Below, piece after piece: positions 23,890 to 32,829 of a DNA stretch of 64,000 nucleotides (positions within the stretch are counted from its first letter, which is position 1; each line of letters starts with the position of its first letter). A program made the translations under genes and the position numbers. This DNA comes from an uncultured Gammaproteobacteria bacterium (lineage in GTDB: Bacteria > Pseudomonadota > Gammaproteobacteria > HK1), in contig CAMYJH010000007.1 of assembly GCA_947258715.1 (NCBI GenBank), positions 62,001 through 126,000 of the forward strand, in the 5' to 3' direction. The notes beneath the pieces are model-generated. The model was not told where the DNA came from. It ran no database searches and was given only the letters and a program-made list of their open reading frames with translations.

Positions 23890-24690
23890 ATGGAATTCTG
23901 GCACGTCATCGTGCTCGCTTTGGTTCAGGGTCTGACCGAGTTCCTGCCGATATCCAGCTCGGCGCATCTTGTTCTACTGCCCCATTTCGCCGAGTGGCCC
24001 GACCAGGGCCTGACCTTCGACGTTGCGGTACACGTGGGCACGCTGTTAGCCGTGGTGCTCTACTTTCGCCGCCAGCTTTCAAAAATGGTTTCGGACTGGC
24101 TTCAGTCGTTAAGGACCGGCCAAGCCGTGGGGGAAAGCAAATTACTGTGGTTGATCCTCGCGGCGACGGTCCCGGCAGGAATCGCCGGTCTGACTCTCGA
24201 GCTGGCTGTTCCCGCAGGATTGCGTTCGCCACTGCTGATTGCCGCGGCCACGGTGGTATTCGGGTTGCTTTTGTGGTGGGCGGACGTCGCTGGAGGACAG
24301 CTACGGGACGAGCGCGGTATTGGAATGAAGGAGGCGATACTTATCGGCCTTGCCCAAGCGTTTGCGCTGATTCCTGGAACCTCGCGCTCGGGGATCACCA
24401 TTACCGCAGGCCGGGCGCTCGGCCTTTCGCGTTCGGCCGCGGCCCGTTTCTCTTTTCTGCTCTCGATTCCGCTGATTGCGCTTGCTGGGGCAGACAAGCT
24501 CTACAACGCGATTGGGGCCGCGGAAGCGGTGCAGTGGGGTGCTCTGTCGCTCGGTACTTTGGTGGCCTTTTCGAGTGCGTACCTCTGTATACACTATTTT
24601 CTTAAGATTATTTCACGCATCAGCCTGCTGCCATTCGTGGTCTACCGGCTGGTGGTCGGGGGACTGCTTCTGATCCTCACGCTGCTGTAG
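23890..24690 (+). CDS. uppP: Undecaprenyl-diphosphatase UppP (BacA)
   Basis: 266 residues, the standard length. Motif 1 'QGLTEFLPISSSAHL' (about 14-28), with the catalytic glutamates region, and motif 2 'PGTSRSGITITAGRALGLSRSAAARFSFLLSIP' (about 164-196) are both present. Around seven to eight hydrophobic segments. It removes a phosphate from undecaprenyl pyrophosphate so the lipid carrier can be reused in peptidoglycan and O-antigen synthesis; its overproduction gives bacitracin resistance. Convergent with the SDR gene that follows. Confidence 0.95.
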   Translation: MEFWHVIVLALVQGLTEFLPISSSAHLVLLPHFAEWPDQGLTFDVAVHVGTLLAVVLYFRRQLSKMVSDWLQSLRTGQAVGESKLLWLILAATVPAGIAGLTLELAVPAGLRSPLLIAAATVVFGLLLWWADVAGGQLRDERGIGMKEAILIGLAQAFALIPGTSRSGITITAGRALGLSRSAAARFSFLLSIPLIALAGADKLYNAIGAAEAVQWGALSLGTLVAFSSAYLCIHYFLKIISRISLLPFVVYRLVVGGLLLILTLL

Positions 24691-24739
24691 CAATCCGCGG
24701 GCAGGGTCGCCGAATACCGGGGCAGCATTGTTCCGCTTT

Positions 24740-25702
24740 TCAGCCGCGGCCTGCGGTGCTTCTCAAACCCTGATAGCGACCCAGGCGATTCTGATTTCCC
24801 ACATATGACGGAACAACCGCTTCGATGGCTGTGGGGGAGATTCCCAGCTGCTGGAAACCGTTGTCGGAACACACGCTGTCTTTGCTCAGCGAAAGATAGT
24901 TGTCATAAGAAAATGGTTTGCCCGGAAGGCGCTCGAGCGCCCGCGCCTGAAGCTTGGAAAGCTTCTCACTGAGCCCGATGACTTTGCGTCGCAGCCCGGC
25001 CACCCGGGCGGTGTATTCCACCAGCTCTTTGAGCGTATAGCTCCGGGGTCCGCATAGCTCCAATCGCTTTCCGAAGGTCGCTTTTTGGTCAAGGCTGTCG
25101 ACAAAGGCCCGGCATACGTCCTCGACGTAAACCGGGGCCAGGCGTGAATTTGGGCAGGCCAGGGGAAAGACGAGGGGGCTCAGGGCCAGCAGGGTTGCAA
25201 AGCGATTAAAGAAATCGTCATCGGGGCCGAAAATGACCGAGGGCCTGAAGCTGGTGACAGCGGTTCCGTCGACTTCAGCAGCGTGCGCGGCTTCCTCACC
25301 CGCCGCCTTTGTCTTCAGGTAGTTGCTCGGCCCTCGCGGGTCCACGCCTAGGGCACTCATGTGGAGAAGACGTTTGGTGCGGTTGAAGTGGCAGGCTTCG
25401 GTGACTTTGGCCGGCAGCAGAGCGTGGGTCTCGTCGAAACGATGATGTGCGCCAGCTCCTTCGTTGAGAATGCCCACGAGGTTGATAACGGCGTCGCAGT
25501 CCCTGAAGAGCACGTTCAACCTGGACGCGTAATGAATGTCCGTTTCGACCAGCTCCAGGGTCGGGAACACGAGCAGATGACGGCAACGCTCCCTGCGGCG
25601 CGTAAGTACCCGAATGCTGAAGCCCCGCCGCGCCAACACGGCGCAAAGGTGTCGGCCCACGAAACCGCTTCCGCCGAGAACACATATCGTTTTCGTTTTC
25701 AT
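24740..25702 (-). CDS. NDUFA9-like NAD(P)H-binding SDR (complex I-associated type)
   Basis: 320 residues. The Rossmann motif 'CVLGGSGFVGRHLCAVLARRG' opens the protein, then 'AVINLVGILNEG' near 73, 'LLHMSALGVDPRGPSNYLKTKAAGEEA' near 111-137 with the YxxxK pair and 'FRPSVIFGPDDDFFNRFATLLALSPLVFPL' near 150-180. This pattern is typical of atypical SDRs related to mitochondrial NDUFA9 (complex I assembly/NADPH binding) and bacterial NAD-dependent epimerase-like proteins. The precise substrate is unknown. It is divergent from hisE, with about 160 bp between them. Confidence 0.85.
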   Translation of the reverse strand: MKTKTICVLGGSGFVGRHLCAVLARRGFSIRVLTRRRERCRHLLVFPTLELVETDIHYASRLNVLFRDCDAVINLVGILNEGAGAHHRFDETHALLPAKVTEACHFNRTKRLLHMSALGVDPRGPSNYLKTKAAGEEAAHAAEVDGTAVTSFRPSVIFGPDDDFFNRFATLLALSPLVFPLACPNSRLAPVYVEDVCRAFVDSLDQKATFGKRLELCGPRSYTLKELVEYTARVAGLRRKVIGLSEKLSKLQARALERLPGKPFSYDNYLSLSKDSVCSDNGFQQLGISPTAIEAVVPSYVGNQNRLGRYQGLRSTAGRG

Positions 25703-25861
25703 GCTTTGTTTTTCGATTCCGCGCCGGCAAACATTACACTAGACTGTTCATTTCAGGATAGATTCTCTCGGCCGGCCCCGGTCCGGTCAAGCAAAGATCA
25801 CTCATGTTGGGCACAAGTGGGTTACCATTGGCAGCTCAATCATGGGTGTTAGTGAAGTCAC

Positions 25862-26185
25862 ATGAGCGAGGTGCTGGCCCGTCTCGCTAGGATCATTGCC
25901 TCACGTAAAGGGGCGGATCCGGAGTCGTCCTACGTCGCCCGGCTCCAGACCGAGGGCCGCGACGCCATTCTGAAGAAAATCGGTGAGGAAGCCGCCGAAA
26001 CCATGATTGCGGCCAAGAACGGCGATCCGTCAGCCATTGTGCGCGAAACGGCCGACCTCTGGTTTCATACGCTGGTAATGCTGTCCGATTGCGGATTGAG
26101 CCCCGACGACGTGCTTGCCGAGCTGGAGCGCCGTTTCGGTACCTCCGGCATCGAGGAAAAGGCTTCACGAGACAAGAATCGCTGA
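25862..26185 (+). CDS. hisE: Phosphoribosyl-ATP diphosphatase HisE
   Basis: 107 residues, the usual size for stand-alone HisE. Contains '[34 protein letters not shown]', the helical MazG-like signature with the metal-binding 'EEAAE' near 41-45, and '[13 protein letters not shown]' near 62. It hydrolyses PR-ATP to PR-AMP, the second step of histidine synthesis. No other his gene is in the window (none lies upstream here), so it is detached from a full his operon. tatABC follows, a common neighbourhood in proteobacteria, although hinT, often between, is absent. Confidence 0.95.
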   Translation: MSEVLARLARIIASRKGADPESSYVARLQTEGRDAILKKIGEEAAETMIAAKNGDPSAIVRETADLWFHTLVMLSDCGLSPDDVLAELERRFGTSGIEEKASRDKNR

Positions 26186-26298
26186 GGCCGCCCGGAGCGT
26201 TGACCGCGGCCGTTCAGGCCGACGTAGTTGAAGCGCGCAAATTCCGATAAAGTCATCCTTTGACCGCGCCGGCCGTGACCGGAGATCTGGAGGGAAAA

Positions 26299-26538
26299 AT
26301 GGGAATCAGTATCTGGCAGCTGCTAATTGTCCTGGTCATCGTGCTGTTGCTTTTCGGGACCAAAAAGCTGCGCAACATCGGTTCAGATTTGGGTGGCGCC
26401 ATACGTGGGTTTCGCTCCTCGATGAAAGAAGGCGGTGAGGAGGAAAAGGACGGCGATGACCCGAAGCTCGAGGAAGAAGAGTCCACCACCGTCTCCGCCG
26501 ACGCGGAGCAAACCAGCGAAAAGCGCGACAGCGCTTGA
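26299..26538 (+). CDS. tatA: Sec-independent protein translocase subunit TatA
   Basis: 79 residues from the ATG at 26299, which has GGAGG 5-6 bp upstream. '[38 protein letters not shown]' is the classic TatA opening: one membrane helix (about 4-20), the FGTKKL hinge and an amphipathic helix. The tail is acidic and unstructured. TatA oligomers form the passage for folded proteins with twin-arginine signals. First of tatABC. Confidence 0.97.
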   Translation: MGISIWQLLIVLVIVLLLFGTKKLRNIGSDLGGAIRGFRSSMKEGGEEEKDGDDPKLEEEESTTVSADAEQTSEKRDSA

Positions 26539-26648
26539 TACGCCACTCTTAAGTTCCGGTCGCGAGCGAGATTGACTAACGCCTTCGGGGCGTATCGCGA
26601 TTCGGACCTATATCCAGCAACAACGACCCCTGCAATTCTCAGACCGCG

Positions 26649-27113
26649 ATGTTTGACATTGGGTTTTGGGAGCTGGCCCTCATCAGCATTATCGCTCTGC
26701 TGGTAGTCGGCCCAGAGCGATTGCCGGCCATGGCGCGTAGTGCCGGACTGTGGGTGGGCCGGATCCGCCGATACATCTCCCACGTCAAGGACGACATCGA
26801 GCGCGAGATCCGGGCTGACGAGCTGCGCGACATGATGAAGGAATCCAGCCGAATCGAATCTCTGGAGGAAGAGCTTGGCGAAACCCGGGACACGCTCAAG
26901 GCGGTCGAGCAAGAAATCGAGGAGGCGGACGCGTCGCTAGGCGTCGAAAGCGCGCCGCGCGAAGACGAAACCAAGTCCGCCTCGGAACAGGCCGCGGGCG
27001 ATCTGGGTAATAGCATTGTCGGCCACAGCGCGCCGGCACCCGCCGGTGACGCCGAGTCCGGCGATGGCGCGCACGAAAACGGATCCGAGAAAGATGAGCG
27101 ACGATCCGGTTGA
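26649..27113 (+). CDS. tatB: Sec-independent protein translocase subunit TatB
   Basis: 154 residues. '[42 protein letters not shown]' is the typical TatB opening: a membrane helix with the Glu, then Gly-Pro hinge and amphipathic helix, then a long charged coiled region (about 55-100) and an Ala/Gly/Glu tail. With TatC it forms the receptor for twin-arginine signal peptides. It overlaps the tatC start by 20 bp, so the two are probably translationally coupled. Confidence 0.96.
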   Translation: MFDIGFWELALISIIALLVVGPERLPAMARSAGLWVGRIRRYISHVKDDIEREIRADELRDMMKESSRIESLEEELGETRDTLKAVEQEIEEADASLGVESAPREDETKSASEQAAGDLGNSIVGHSAPAPAGDAESGDGAHENGSEKDERRSG

Positions 27114-27906
27114 TCCGAGTCCGGAGACGGACGACAAGCAACTCGGCGGGGACATGACCCTGGTGGAGCACCTGGTCGAGCTGCGCGACCGGCTGCTCCG
27201 ATGCATTTTAACGGTGGTCGTGCTCCTGCTTCTACTGTTTCCCTTTGCCAACGATCTTTACACCCTCCTGGCCAAACCTCTGCTGCGTCATCTGCCGGAG
27301 GGGGCCAGCATGATTGCCATTGAGGTCGCGGCGCCGTTTTTGACGCCCTTCAAGCTCGCGCTGATGACGGCGATTTTCATTTCCATGCCGATGATCCTTT
27401 ATCAGCTTTGGGCATTCATCGCCCCGGGACTTTACCGTCACGAGCGCAAACTGGTTTATCCCCTGATGGTGACGAGTACCTTTTTATTCTATCTAGGGAT
27501 GGCATTCGCCTACTACGTGGTCTTTCCACTGATGTTCGCTTTTTTCAACGCCACCGTGCCGGAGGGCGTTGCCGTCATGACCGACATCAGCCGCTATCTG
27601 GATTTCGTGCTCAAGATTTTTTTCGCCTTCGGCATCGCCTTCGAGGTGCCGATTGCAACGATTTTGCTGGTTTGGGCCGGGATCACCACCCCGGAAGCGC
27701 TGGCGAAGAAACGCCCCTACGTGATTGTCGGCGCCTTCGTCGTGGGCATGCTGCTGACGCCGCCCGACGCCATTTCACAAACCCTGCTGGCGATACCCGT
27801 GTGGGTCTTGTTCGAGGTGGGGGTGTTCTTCGCCCGCAACTATTTTGGCAGCCAGGGCCGGCCGCGGGTGGGGGGAAGCGCCGGGGCCTCGAAGCCCCCG
27901 GGCTGA
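27094..27906 (+). CDS. tatC: Sec-independent protein translocase subunit TatC
   Basis: 270 residues from the ATG at 27094; the longer frame (27016) runs inside tatB. '[19 protein letters not shown]' near residue 20 is the conserved N-terminal motif, including the 'HLxELRxR' element that binds signal peptides. Six membrane segments follow, with '[18 protein letters not shown]' near 108 and '[31 protein letters not shown]' near 192. The hydrophilic first ~20 residues are a non-conserved extension. Ends the tat operon; convergent with the DUF4340 gene of cluster 2. Confidence 0.97.
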   Translation: MSDDPVDPSPETDDKQLGGDMTLVEHLVELRDRLLRCILTVVVLLLLLFPFANDLYTLLAKPLLRHLPEGASMIAIEVAAPFLTPFKLALMTAIFISMPMILYQLWAFIAPGLYRHERKLVYPLMVTSTFLFYLGMAFAYYVVFPLMFAFFNATVPEGVAVMTDISRYLDFVLKIFFAFGIAFEVPIATILLVWAGITTPEALAKKRPYVIVGAFVVGMLLTPPDAISQTLLAIPVWVLFEVGVFFARNYFGSQGRPRVGGSAGASKPPG

Positions 27907-27957
27907 ACCTCACCCCCTCGGAAAACCTTCCGCCGACCCACGATCACCAGCGGCGGG

Positions 27958-28812
27958 TTAATTTTTCAGCGCCAGCAAACGTAGCCCCGCCTGCTTGGGA
28001 AAGTGATACTGCACCTTCCATTCCGGGCGCCCCAAGACCAGTTCGTGCTCGAGTAGGGCCACACGGAAGCCAAGCGGCTCGTTTTCCCCTTCGAGCTCGA
28101 CCAGGACCGTTTGCTCCCAGTCGAGGCCGGAATCGAAGCCCTTAACCGATGCGGCCCGCGCGGAGCTCCACGCATTCGCTAACCGTTCGCCGTCGTCGCT
28201 GCCGGAAGAGTCCTCTGGTGGATTACTGCGCCAGCGCCCCTTTTGCAGCCGAAGCTCGACCCCTGAAAGGGAAAACCCCACCGGCCGGGCGTAGTCTCCG
28301 ATGGGCCCCGGGTCCACGAACGCCGGCGCAGTGGCCAACAGGTGATGAAAGTAGACGTCGGTGATCAGATGCACGTCGGCACCGTACTCAACGTAGCGCC
28401 ATCCGTTTAGGGGCTCTGTGTCGCCAAAGCGGAACTCGTGCTCGGCCAGCAGAACCTTGGCCTTGGGAGGCTGCAGTCCGAATTCTCTTAGATCATTTCC
28501 TTGGGCGGGGAATCTGTCGTGCACCGTGGCCGAGGCCAGTCCCAGAAGCGCCGCCACGCGATATTCATTCGCCGGAAGCGAAAGTGGTGCCACAAGTCGC
28601 CACACGGAATTGTTGCGGATCAGCTCAATGGTGGAACGCTTCGAGCCCTCGATGCGAAGACTTCGAATCTGGGTCGGGTCAATGGCGCTGAGCTTTTCCC
28701 GCACCGGAGAAGGTTTCCGCCAAGGGTCGAGCCAGATGAACAACACCAGTCCGAGAACCAGCGACAGCAGCGCCAAATTGACCAACGCCCGGGCCCGGAG
28801 GTTGGTCATCAC
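27958..28812 (-). CDS. DUF4340 domain-containing protein (cluster 2)
   Basis: 284 residues. An N-terminal hydrophobic anchor (about 10-28) is followed by a periplasmic domain. Similar to the cluster 1 protein in layout: 'IRSLRIEGSKRSTIELIRNNSVWRLVAPLSLPANEYRVAALLGLASA' (about 48-95) and 'REFGLQPPKAKVLLAEHEFRFGD' near 110. It is about 80 residues shorter than the copy at 7136-8236. Its start overlaps the stop of the GldG-like gene (ATGA), so the two are coupled. Last gene of the second ABC module. Confidence 0.7.
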   Translation of the reverse strand: MMTNLRARALVNLALLSLVLGLVLFIWLDPWRKPSPVREKLSAIDPTQIRSLRIEGSKRSTIELIRNNSVWRLVAPLSLPANEYRVAALLGLASATVHDRFPAQGNDLREFGLQPPKAKVLLAEHEFRFGDTEPLNGWRYVEYGADVHLITDVYFHHLLATAPAFVDPGPIGDYARPVGFSLSGVELRLQKGRWRSNPPEDSSGSDDGERLANAWSSARAASVKGFDSGLDWEQTVLVELEGENEPLGFRVALLEHELVLGRPEWKVQYHFPKQAGLRLLALKN

Positions 28813-30155
28813 TTTCGTCGCAGTCTCCAGACGAAGAACCCGGCAGTGAGCAAGGCCACCGGCATTAACGCCAGGGGCACGAAGGCGACGACAAGCGACT
28901 TGGTTCCGCTCAGACTGAATACGAGGTCGGGCGCCGTGGTCGCAGGAATGTCAATGAACTCGTCGTCGCCTGCGAGCCAGTTAATTAGATTCAGACCGAA
29001 CTGAAGATTGCCCGCATTGACCAGAAAGTTGTTGGCGAGAAAATCACCGTCACCGATGATTGCCACCCGCTGCTGGCTGTCGCCTTGGCTGGCATTCCTT
29101 GGCCGGCTCAAAGCCAACCCGATCTGCAGTGGCCCCGACGCTTCGTCTTTATCATCCGGGCGCGCTTGTCTGTCTACCGTTCCGGTCTCAGACCAGCTCT
29201 GTCCCGTGGTCAGAAGTAAAGGGCTCGTCTGCCAACCGTCGGAGCCGCCCGTATCGATGGCCACGGCGCCGGGGAAAACCGTGATTAGGTTGAAATTCTG
29301 CGTCGAGGAGTGAGAGCCGTACCGGGTGACGGCGACAATAGCCGGGTCTTCCACCCCGAAAACGCGGCTGGTTGGTTCTATCACTCGGCCCGGTACGAAG
29401 CGCACACCAAGAGCATCAGCGAGCGTGGAAGAAGCTTCGGTTTGGTCCGGGTCATTCAGCCAAAGCACGTTGCCTCCGTGGGCAATGAACTCGACTATGA
29501 GCGTGACCTCGCCTGGGAGCCAGTCCACTTCGCCCCGGCTGAGGACCAGAGTGTCGGTATTCTCCGGAATGGCGCCGGCCTCAGGCAGGCTCAGGCCAAT
29601 GATCTTGAAGCCGCGGTTCTCGAGCTGTTTTCCGAAATTGCCGAGGTCGTGATTGGCTTTTCCAAGTAGATCCCGTTCCCCGTGCCCCTTCAGGTACACG
29701 AGGTGACGATCCTCGGAACGGGCAACCCGATGAAGCCCGTTGGTCAGGCTCGATTCATTCAGCGCCTTCACGTTGGCGCTGCGCGTCGAGTGCTTTACCA
29801 CCAGCTCCCGGTCGGAGCTTATCGCGAGCCGCCGGACTTCGTCGGGATTTCGATCGGGGTTGACGAAAACGAGCTTGATATCGGACTTGTGCCTTTGATA
29901 ACGCTCAACCAGATCCTGAATCGCTTGCCTCAAAATCTTGTCCTCGCGCGCGTAAGCGGTGATCTGCACGGGACCTTCTATTTGATCCAGAAGCTTGCGG
30001 CTGGCATCGGAAAGCGAGTTGCGTTGTGCCGCGGTCCAGTCAATCTGCAATACGTAGCGATTGCTTAACCAGGCGAGCAGGCCGATCACCACGATCAGCA
30101 GCATGACGAACAGCGCCGACTGGAGCTTGAGCATCAGACGGAAGTTGCCGTTCAT
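28809..30155 (-). CDS. GldG-like ABC transporter auxiliary protein (cluster 2)
   Basis: 448 residues, against 651 for the paralogue. A membrane anchor near 8-30 is followed by 'VLQIDWTAAQRNSLSDASRKLLDQIEGPVQITAYARE', matching the GldG/ABC_transp_aux opening. A second hydrophobic segment lies near the C-terminus (about 420-443), ending in 'WRLRRK'. The family pairs with the ABC permease encoded just upstream (30184). No coiled-coil tail is present. The function of the module in non-gliding bacteria is not established. Confidence 0.8.
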   Translation of the reverse strand: MNGNFRLMLKLQSALFVMLLIVVIGLLAWLSNRYVLQIDWTAAQRNSLSDASRKLLDQIEGPVQITAYAREDKILRQAIQDLVERYQRHKSDIKLVFVNPDRNPDEVRRLAISSDRELVVKHSTRSANVKALNESSLTNGLHRVARSEDRHLVYLKGHGERDLLGKANHDLGNFGKQLENRGFKIIGLSLPEAGAIPENTDTLVLSRGEVDWLPGEVTLIVEFIAHGGNVLWLNDPDQTEASSTLADALGVRFVPGRVIEPTSRVFGVEDPAIVAVTRYGSHSSTQNFNLITVFPGAVAIDTGGSDGWQTSPLLLTTGQSWSETGTVDRQARPDDKDEASGPLQIGLALSRPRNASQGDSQQRVAIIGDGDFLANNFLVNAGNLQFGLNLINWLAGDDEFIDIPATTAPDLVFSLSGTKSLVVAFVPLALMPVALLTAGFFVWRLRRK

Positions 30156-30183
30156 TCCCGTGGATCGAAGTGACGGAATCGCA

Positions 30184-30939
30184 TCAATGCTGCAAGCGAA
30201 TTGCGTCGAGACGCCTTACGGACAGGGTCAGGAAAGTCGTCATGAACAGCAGGTAATAAATGATATCGCGGCTGTCGAACAGGCCGCGGAAAAAGGCGTT
30301 GACGTGATTCGACATCGAAAGGTATGCGAACAGCGCGCTGGAACGGGATTCGTTGCCCACCCCGGCAAAGTCGATTATCCACAGTACAAGCAGCAGACCG
30401 AGGGTGCTGGTCGCGGCCGCCACCGGCTGCTGCGTCAGCGTCGACATGTACAGGCCCGCGCTGGCGATGCTCGCAGTCAACAGCAATAGGCCAAGCACGC
30501 AGGAGCCAAGCAGACCGAAGTCGAGATTGCCGCCCAGCAGCAGTAGTAAACACATGACCAGGACCAAGGCGATGACCATGCACAAAAACGCCACCAGACC
30601 GAGGAATTTGCCCAGGACCACCTCGGTCATGGCTAGAGGCGCGGACAGCAGGAGGGTAAAGGTGCCCGATCGCAACTCCTCGCTTACCAGGCGCATGGTT
30701 AATAGCGGCACGATGATCATCATCAGGAATCCGGCGCTATTGAAAAGCGGAGCGACTACCCAGGCGGTGAGACCTCCGGGCGCATTGGGTATGGACGAAA
30801 GTCTCGGCTGCCACTCCACGAACGATTCGAGCTGGATGAGAAATATGTAGGCGAGGACGACCTGGACCACGGCGAGCACCGTCCACGCCAGCGGCGAGAC
30901 GAACAGGCTGCGCAGCTCTTTTCCGGCGATGCTCAGCAT
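30184..30939 (-). CDS. ABC-2 type permease, GldF-like (cluster 2)
   Basis: 251 residues, six hydrophobic segments. It begins 'MLSIAGKELRSLFVSPLAWTVLAVVQVVLAYIFL', equivalent to the cluster 1 permease. The loop 'MRLVSEELRSGTFTLLLSAPLAMTEVVLGKFLGLVAF' corresponds to the cluster 1 'MRLWAEERRSGTLELLLTLP' loop, showing common origin. Lies 28 bp after the ATPase gene and 28 bp before the GldG-like gene, so all are probably one transcript. Confidence 0.85.
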   Translation of the reverse strand: MLSIAGKELRSLFVSPLAWTVLAVVQVVLAYIFLIQLESFVEWQPRLSSIPNAPGGLTAWVVAPLFNSAGFLMMIIVPLLTMRLVSEELRSGTFTLLLSAPLAMTEVVLGKFLGLVAFLCMVIALVLVMCLLLLLGGNLDFGLLGSCVLGLLLLTASIASAGLYMSTLTQQPVAAATSTLGLLLVLWIIDFAGVGNESRSSALFAYLSMSNHVNAFFRGLFDSRDIIYYLLFMTTFLTLSVRRLDAIRLQH

Positions 30940-30967
30940 GGATACGCTGTGGCGAGGCGGTGCGGGA

Positions 30968-31930
30968 TCATTCAGAAGGGCCTTCGGACGGCGTGACCGG
31001 GGGCTGCACTCCCTCCCCGCTGGTGATGGCGACGAAAATTTCCTCCAGCGCGCGCTGATCGGGGATCAGCTCGAACAGACCCCAGCGTTCTTCGACCGAA
31101 CGCTCAGTAAGCATTCCGGCAACGTTGCCATCGGGGTCGTGGAAGAGGCGAAATCGCTGCTCGTCGATAGCTTCCACCCTTGAAACACCGGCGATGCTTC
31201 CAAGCTCCGCGGCGTCGGGTGGGCGGCGGAACGCAGCCCGCAGGGAGCGTGAGGATTGGTTCAGCGTGTCCAGGCGCTCATTGAGTACGATTTCGCCTTG
31301 ACACAGTATCTGGACCCTTTGACAGAGCGCTTGAACCTCCGGAAGGATGTGGGTGGACAGCACCACTCCATGCTCTTCGCCAAGCTCGCGAATGAGGTCG
31401 CGAATTTCGCGGATCTGGTTAGGGTCAAGTCCGGCGGTGGGCTCGTCCAGGACCACCACCTGGGGGCCGTGAATGACGGCCTGCGCGATGCCTACCCGCT
31501 GTTGATAACCCTTAGACAGGTTCGCAATCAAACGCCGGCCCACGCCGTCGAGCCCGCAGCGGGTCTTGACCCTTTTCATCGCGGCGGAGATATCGGCGGC
31601 TTCGACACGCCTGAGCCGGGCGCAAAAGCGAAGATATTCGTCGACGCTGAGTTCCGGGTAAAGCGGGGGTCGCTCCGGCAGGTAACCGATCTTGCGCTTG
31701 GTTGACCGCGGCGATTCCAAGAGACTCTCGCCGTCGATCAGGATTTCACCGGCGGAGGGCGCGAGCGCCCCGCAAAGCATTTGCATGGTAGTGGTCTTTC
31801 CTGCGCCGTTCGGACCCAGAAGCCCGAGCACCTCTCCCCGCCCAAGGTCGAAGCTGACGCCTTTTACCGCGTGGAGGTTCCCGTAGCGACGATGAAGTGA
31901 CCGAACGCTAACCAGGTTCTCACCGCTCAT
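30968..31930 (-). CDS. ABC transporter ATP-binding protein, GldA-like (cluster 2)
   Basis: 320 residues from the ATG at 31930; an upstream extension to 32077 overlaps the FHA gene and is unlikely. Walker A 'GPNGAGKTT' near 39-47, signature 'LSKGYQQRVGIAQ' near 142, Walker B 'VVVLDEPTAGLDPNQ' near 163 and 'LSTHILPEVQAL' near 192. Like the cluster 1 ATPase it has a C-terminal extra domain of about 90 residues. The last residues 'TPSEGPSE' are a loose tail. Confidence 0.85.
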   Translation of the reverse strand: MSGENLVSVRSLHRRYGNLHAVKGVSFDLGRGEVLGLLGPNGAGKTTTMQMLCGALAPSAGEILIDGESLLESPRSTKRKIGYLPERPPLYPELSVDEYLRFCARLRRVEAADISAAMKRVKTRCGLDGVGRRLIANLSKGYQQRVGIAQAVIHGPQVVVLDEPTAGLDPNQIREIRDLIRELGEEHGVVLSTHILPEVQALCQRVQILCQGEIVLNERLDTLNQSSRSLRAAFRRPPDAAELGSIAGVSRVEAIDEQRFRLFHDPDGNVAGMLTERSVEERWGLFELIPDQRALEEIFVAITSGEGVQPPVTPSEGPSE

Positions 31931-32040
31931 GGCGGTGATTCTATGCGTTCTCAGGGCGTTGTTGCCACGTGTGGCGACAAAATGAATCCTGATTTCCCAC
32001 CAGCCCGCAGCCTCGGTTTGCTCGCTCCTGATTGGTGGAA

Positions 32041-32565
32041 CTAAATCTCGCCGCTTTCTTCCGGCTTGAGATTCCACGTGGACTTTGCTTTCTCGCGGGC
32101 GCTGGTGGAGTCTGGCCGGACATCGGTCAGGTCACGGTGTAGTTCTTCCCTCAACTCAAATCGGAACACAAAGGGGGACTGCGGCGTACCGACAACGATC
32201 GTGTTGTCCGGCAACAGCACGCAGCTTTCCGGCCCGCCTGCGCCCAGTCGAACGTTGCCCACCAGGGTGCCGCAGGTGCTCCCGCGGTCCCGGACGAAGA
32301 ATTCCCCGCTATCGCTGCGCTCGATCTGAAAATGCTCTCGTGAGACGTTGAGAAGCCGGCCCGGATCCCATAAATAAAGATCGTTGTTGGGCGCCACCGC
32401 TTGCCGGCGGCGCTCAGAGTCAACGACTACGCCCGCCTCGAGAGGCGAGCGGGATTCGCGCCCAACTCGAAAAGGAAAACTTGTCAGTCTGAGCTCCGCA
32501 GCTCCCGAAAACGCAAGCCGCGCCTCGCCAGTGAGCGCTACCAGTACCGAAATTCTGCGATCCAT
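32041..32565 (-). CDS. FHA domain-containing protein
   Basis: 174 residues. Forkhead-associated domains bind phosphothreonine. Key elements are present in order: 'RVGRESRSPL' (about 33-42), 'NVSREHFQIERSD' with the conserved Ser and His (about 74-86) and 'RDRGSTCGTLVGNVRLG' (about 92-108), then a strand-rich end. It lies upstream of the cluster 2 ATPase on the same strand, 110 bp away, so it may be part of that operon or regulate it. No kinase or phosphatase gene is near. Confidence 0.8.
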   Translation of the reverse strand: MDRRISVLVALTGEARLAFSGAAELRLTSFPFRVGRESRSPLEAGVVVDSERRRQAVAPNNDLYLWDPGRLLNVSREHFQIERSDSGEFFVRDRGSTCGTLVGNVRLGAGGPESCVLLPDNTIVVGTPQSPFVFRFELREELHRDLTDVRPDSTSAREKAKSTWNLKPEESGEI

Positions 32566-32829
32566 GTCCGTTCCCTTGTTCTACCGCCTCCTGACGGTCC
32601 ATCGCCGTTGGGAAATGAGACTAGCGTGTGTGGATGCATAATTTGTATCCGCAGCGTCGAAGGGGAGCATTTGTCTGTGGTGTCACCTGACGCAGGGCCA
32701 ATTAAGGCGCGGGCGATGGTATTCGGCAAGGTGGCAATAATGCTAAACTCATCGTTTATCTCGTGGCGGTCAATTTGTTTCCCCCGCGGGGGCGGGTGCC
32801 CCTAATCACCCTGATACCTTAGAGGATAG

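Noticed and set aside
27915-27965. Terminator between tatC and the DUF4340 gene
   Set aside because: Arms CCGCCG/CGGCGG with a 15-base loop are weak, and the T-rich stretch overlaps the coding end of the convergent gene.
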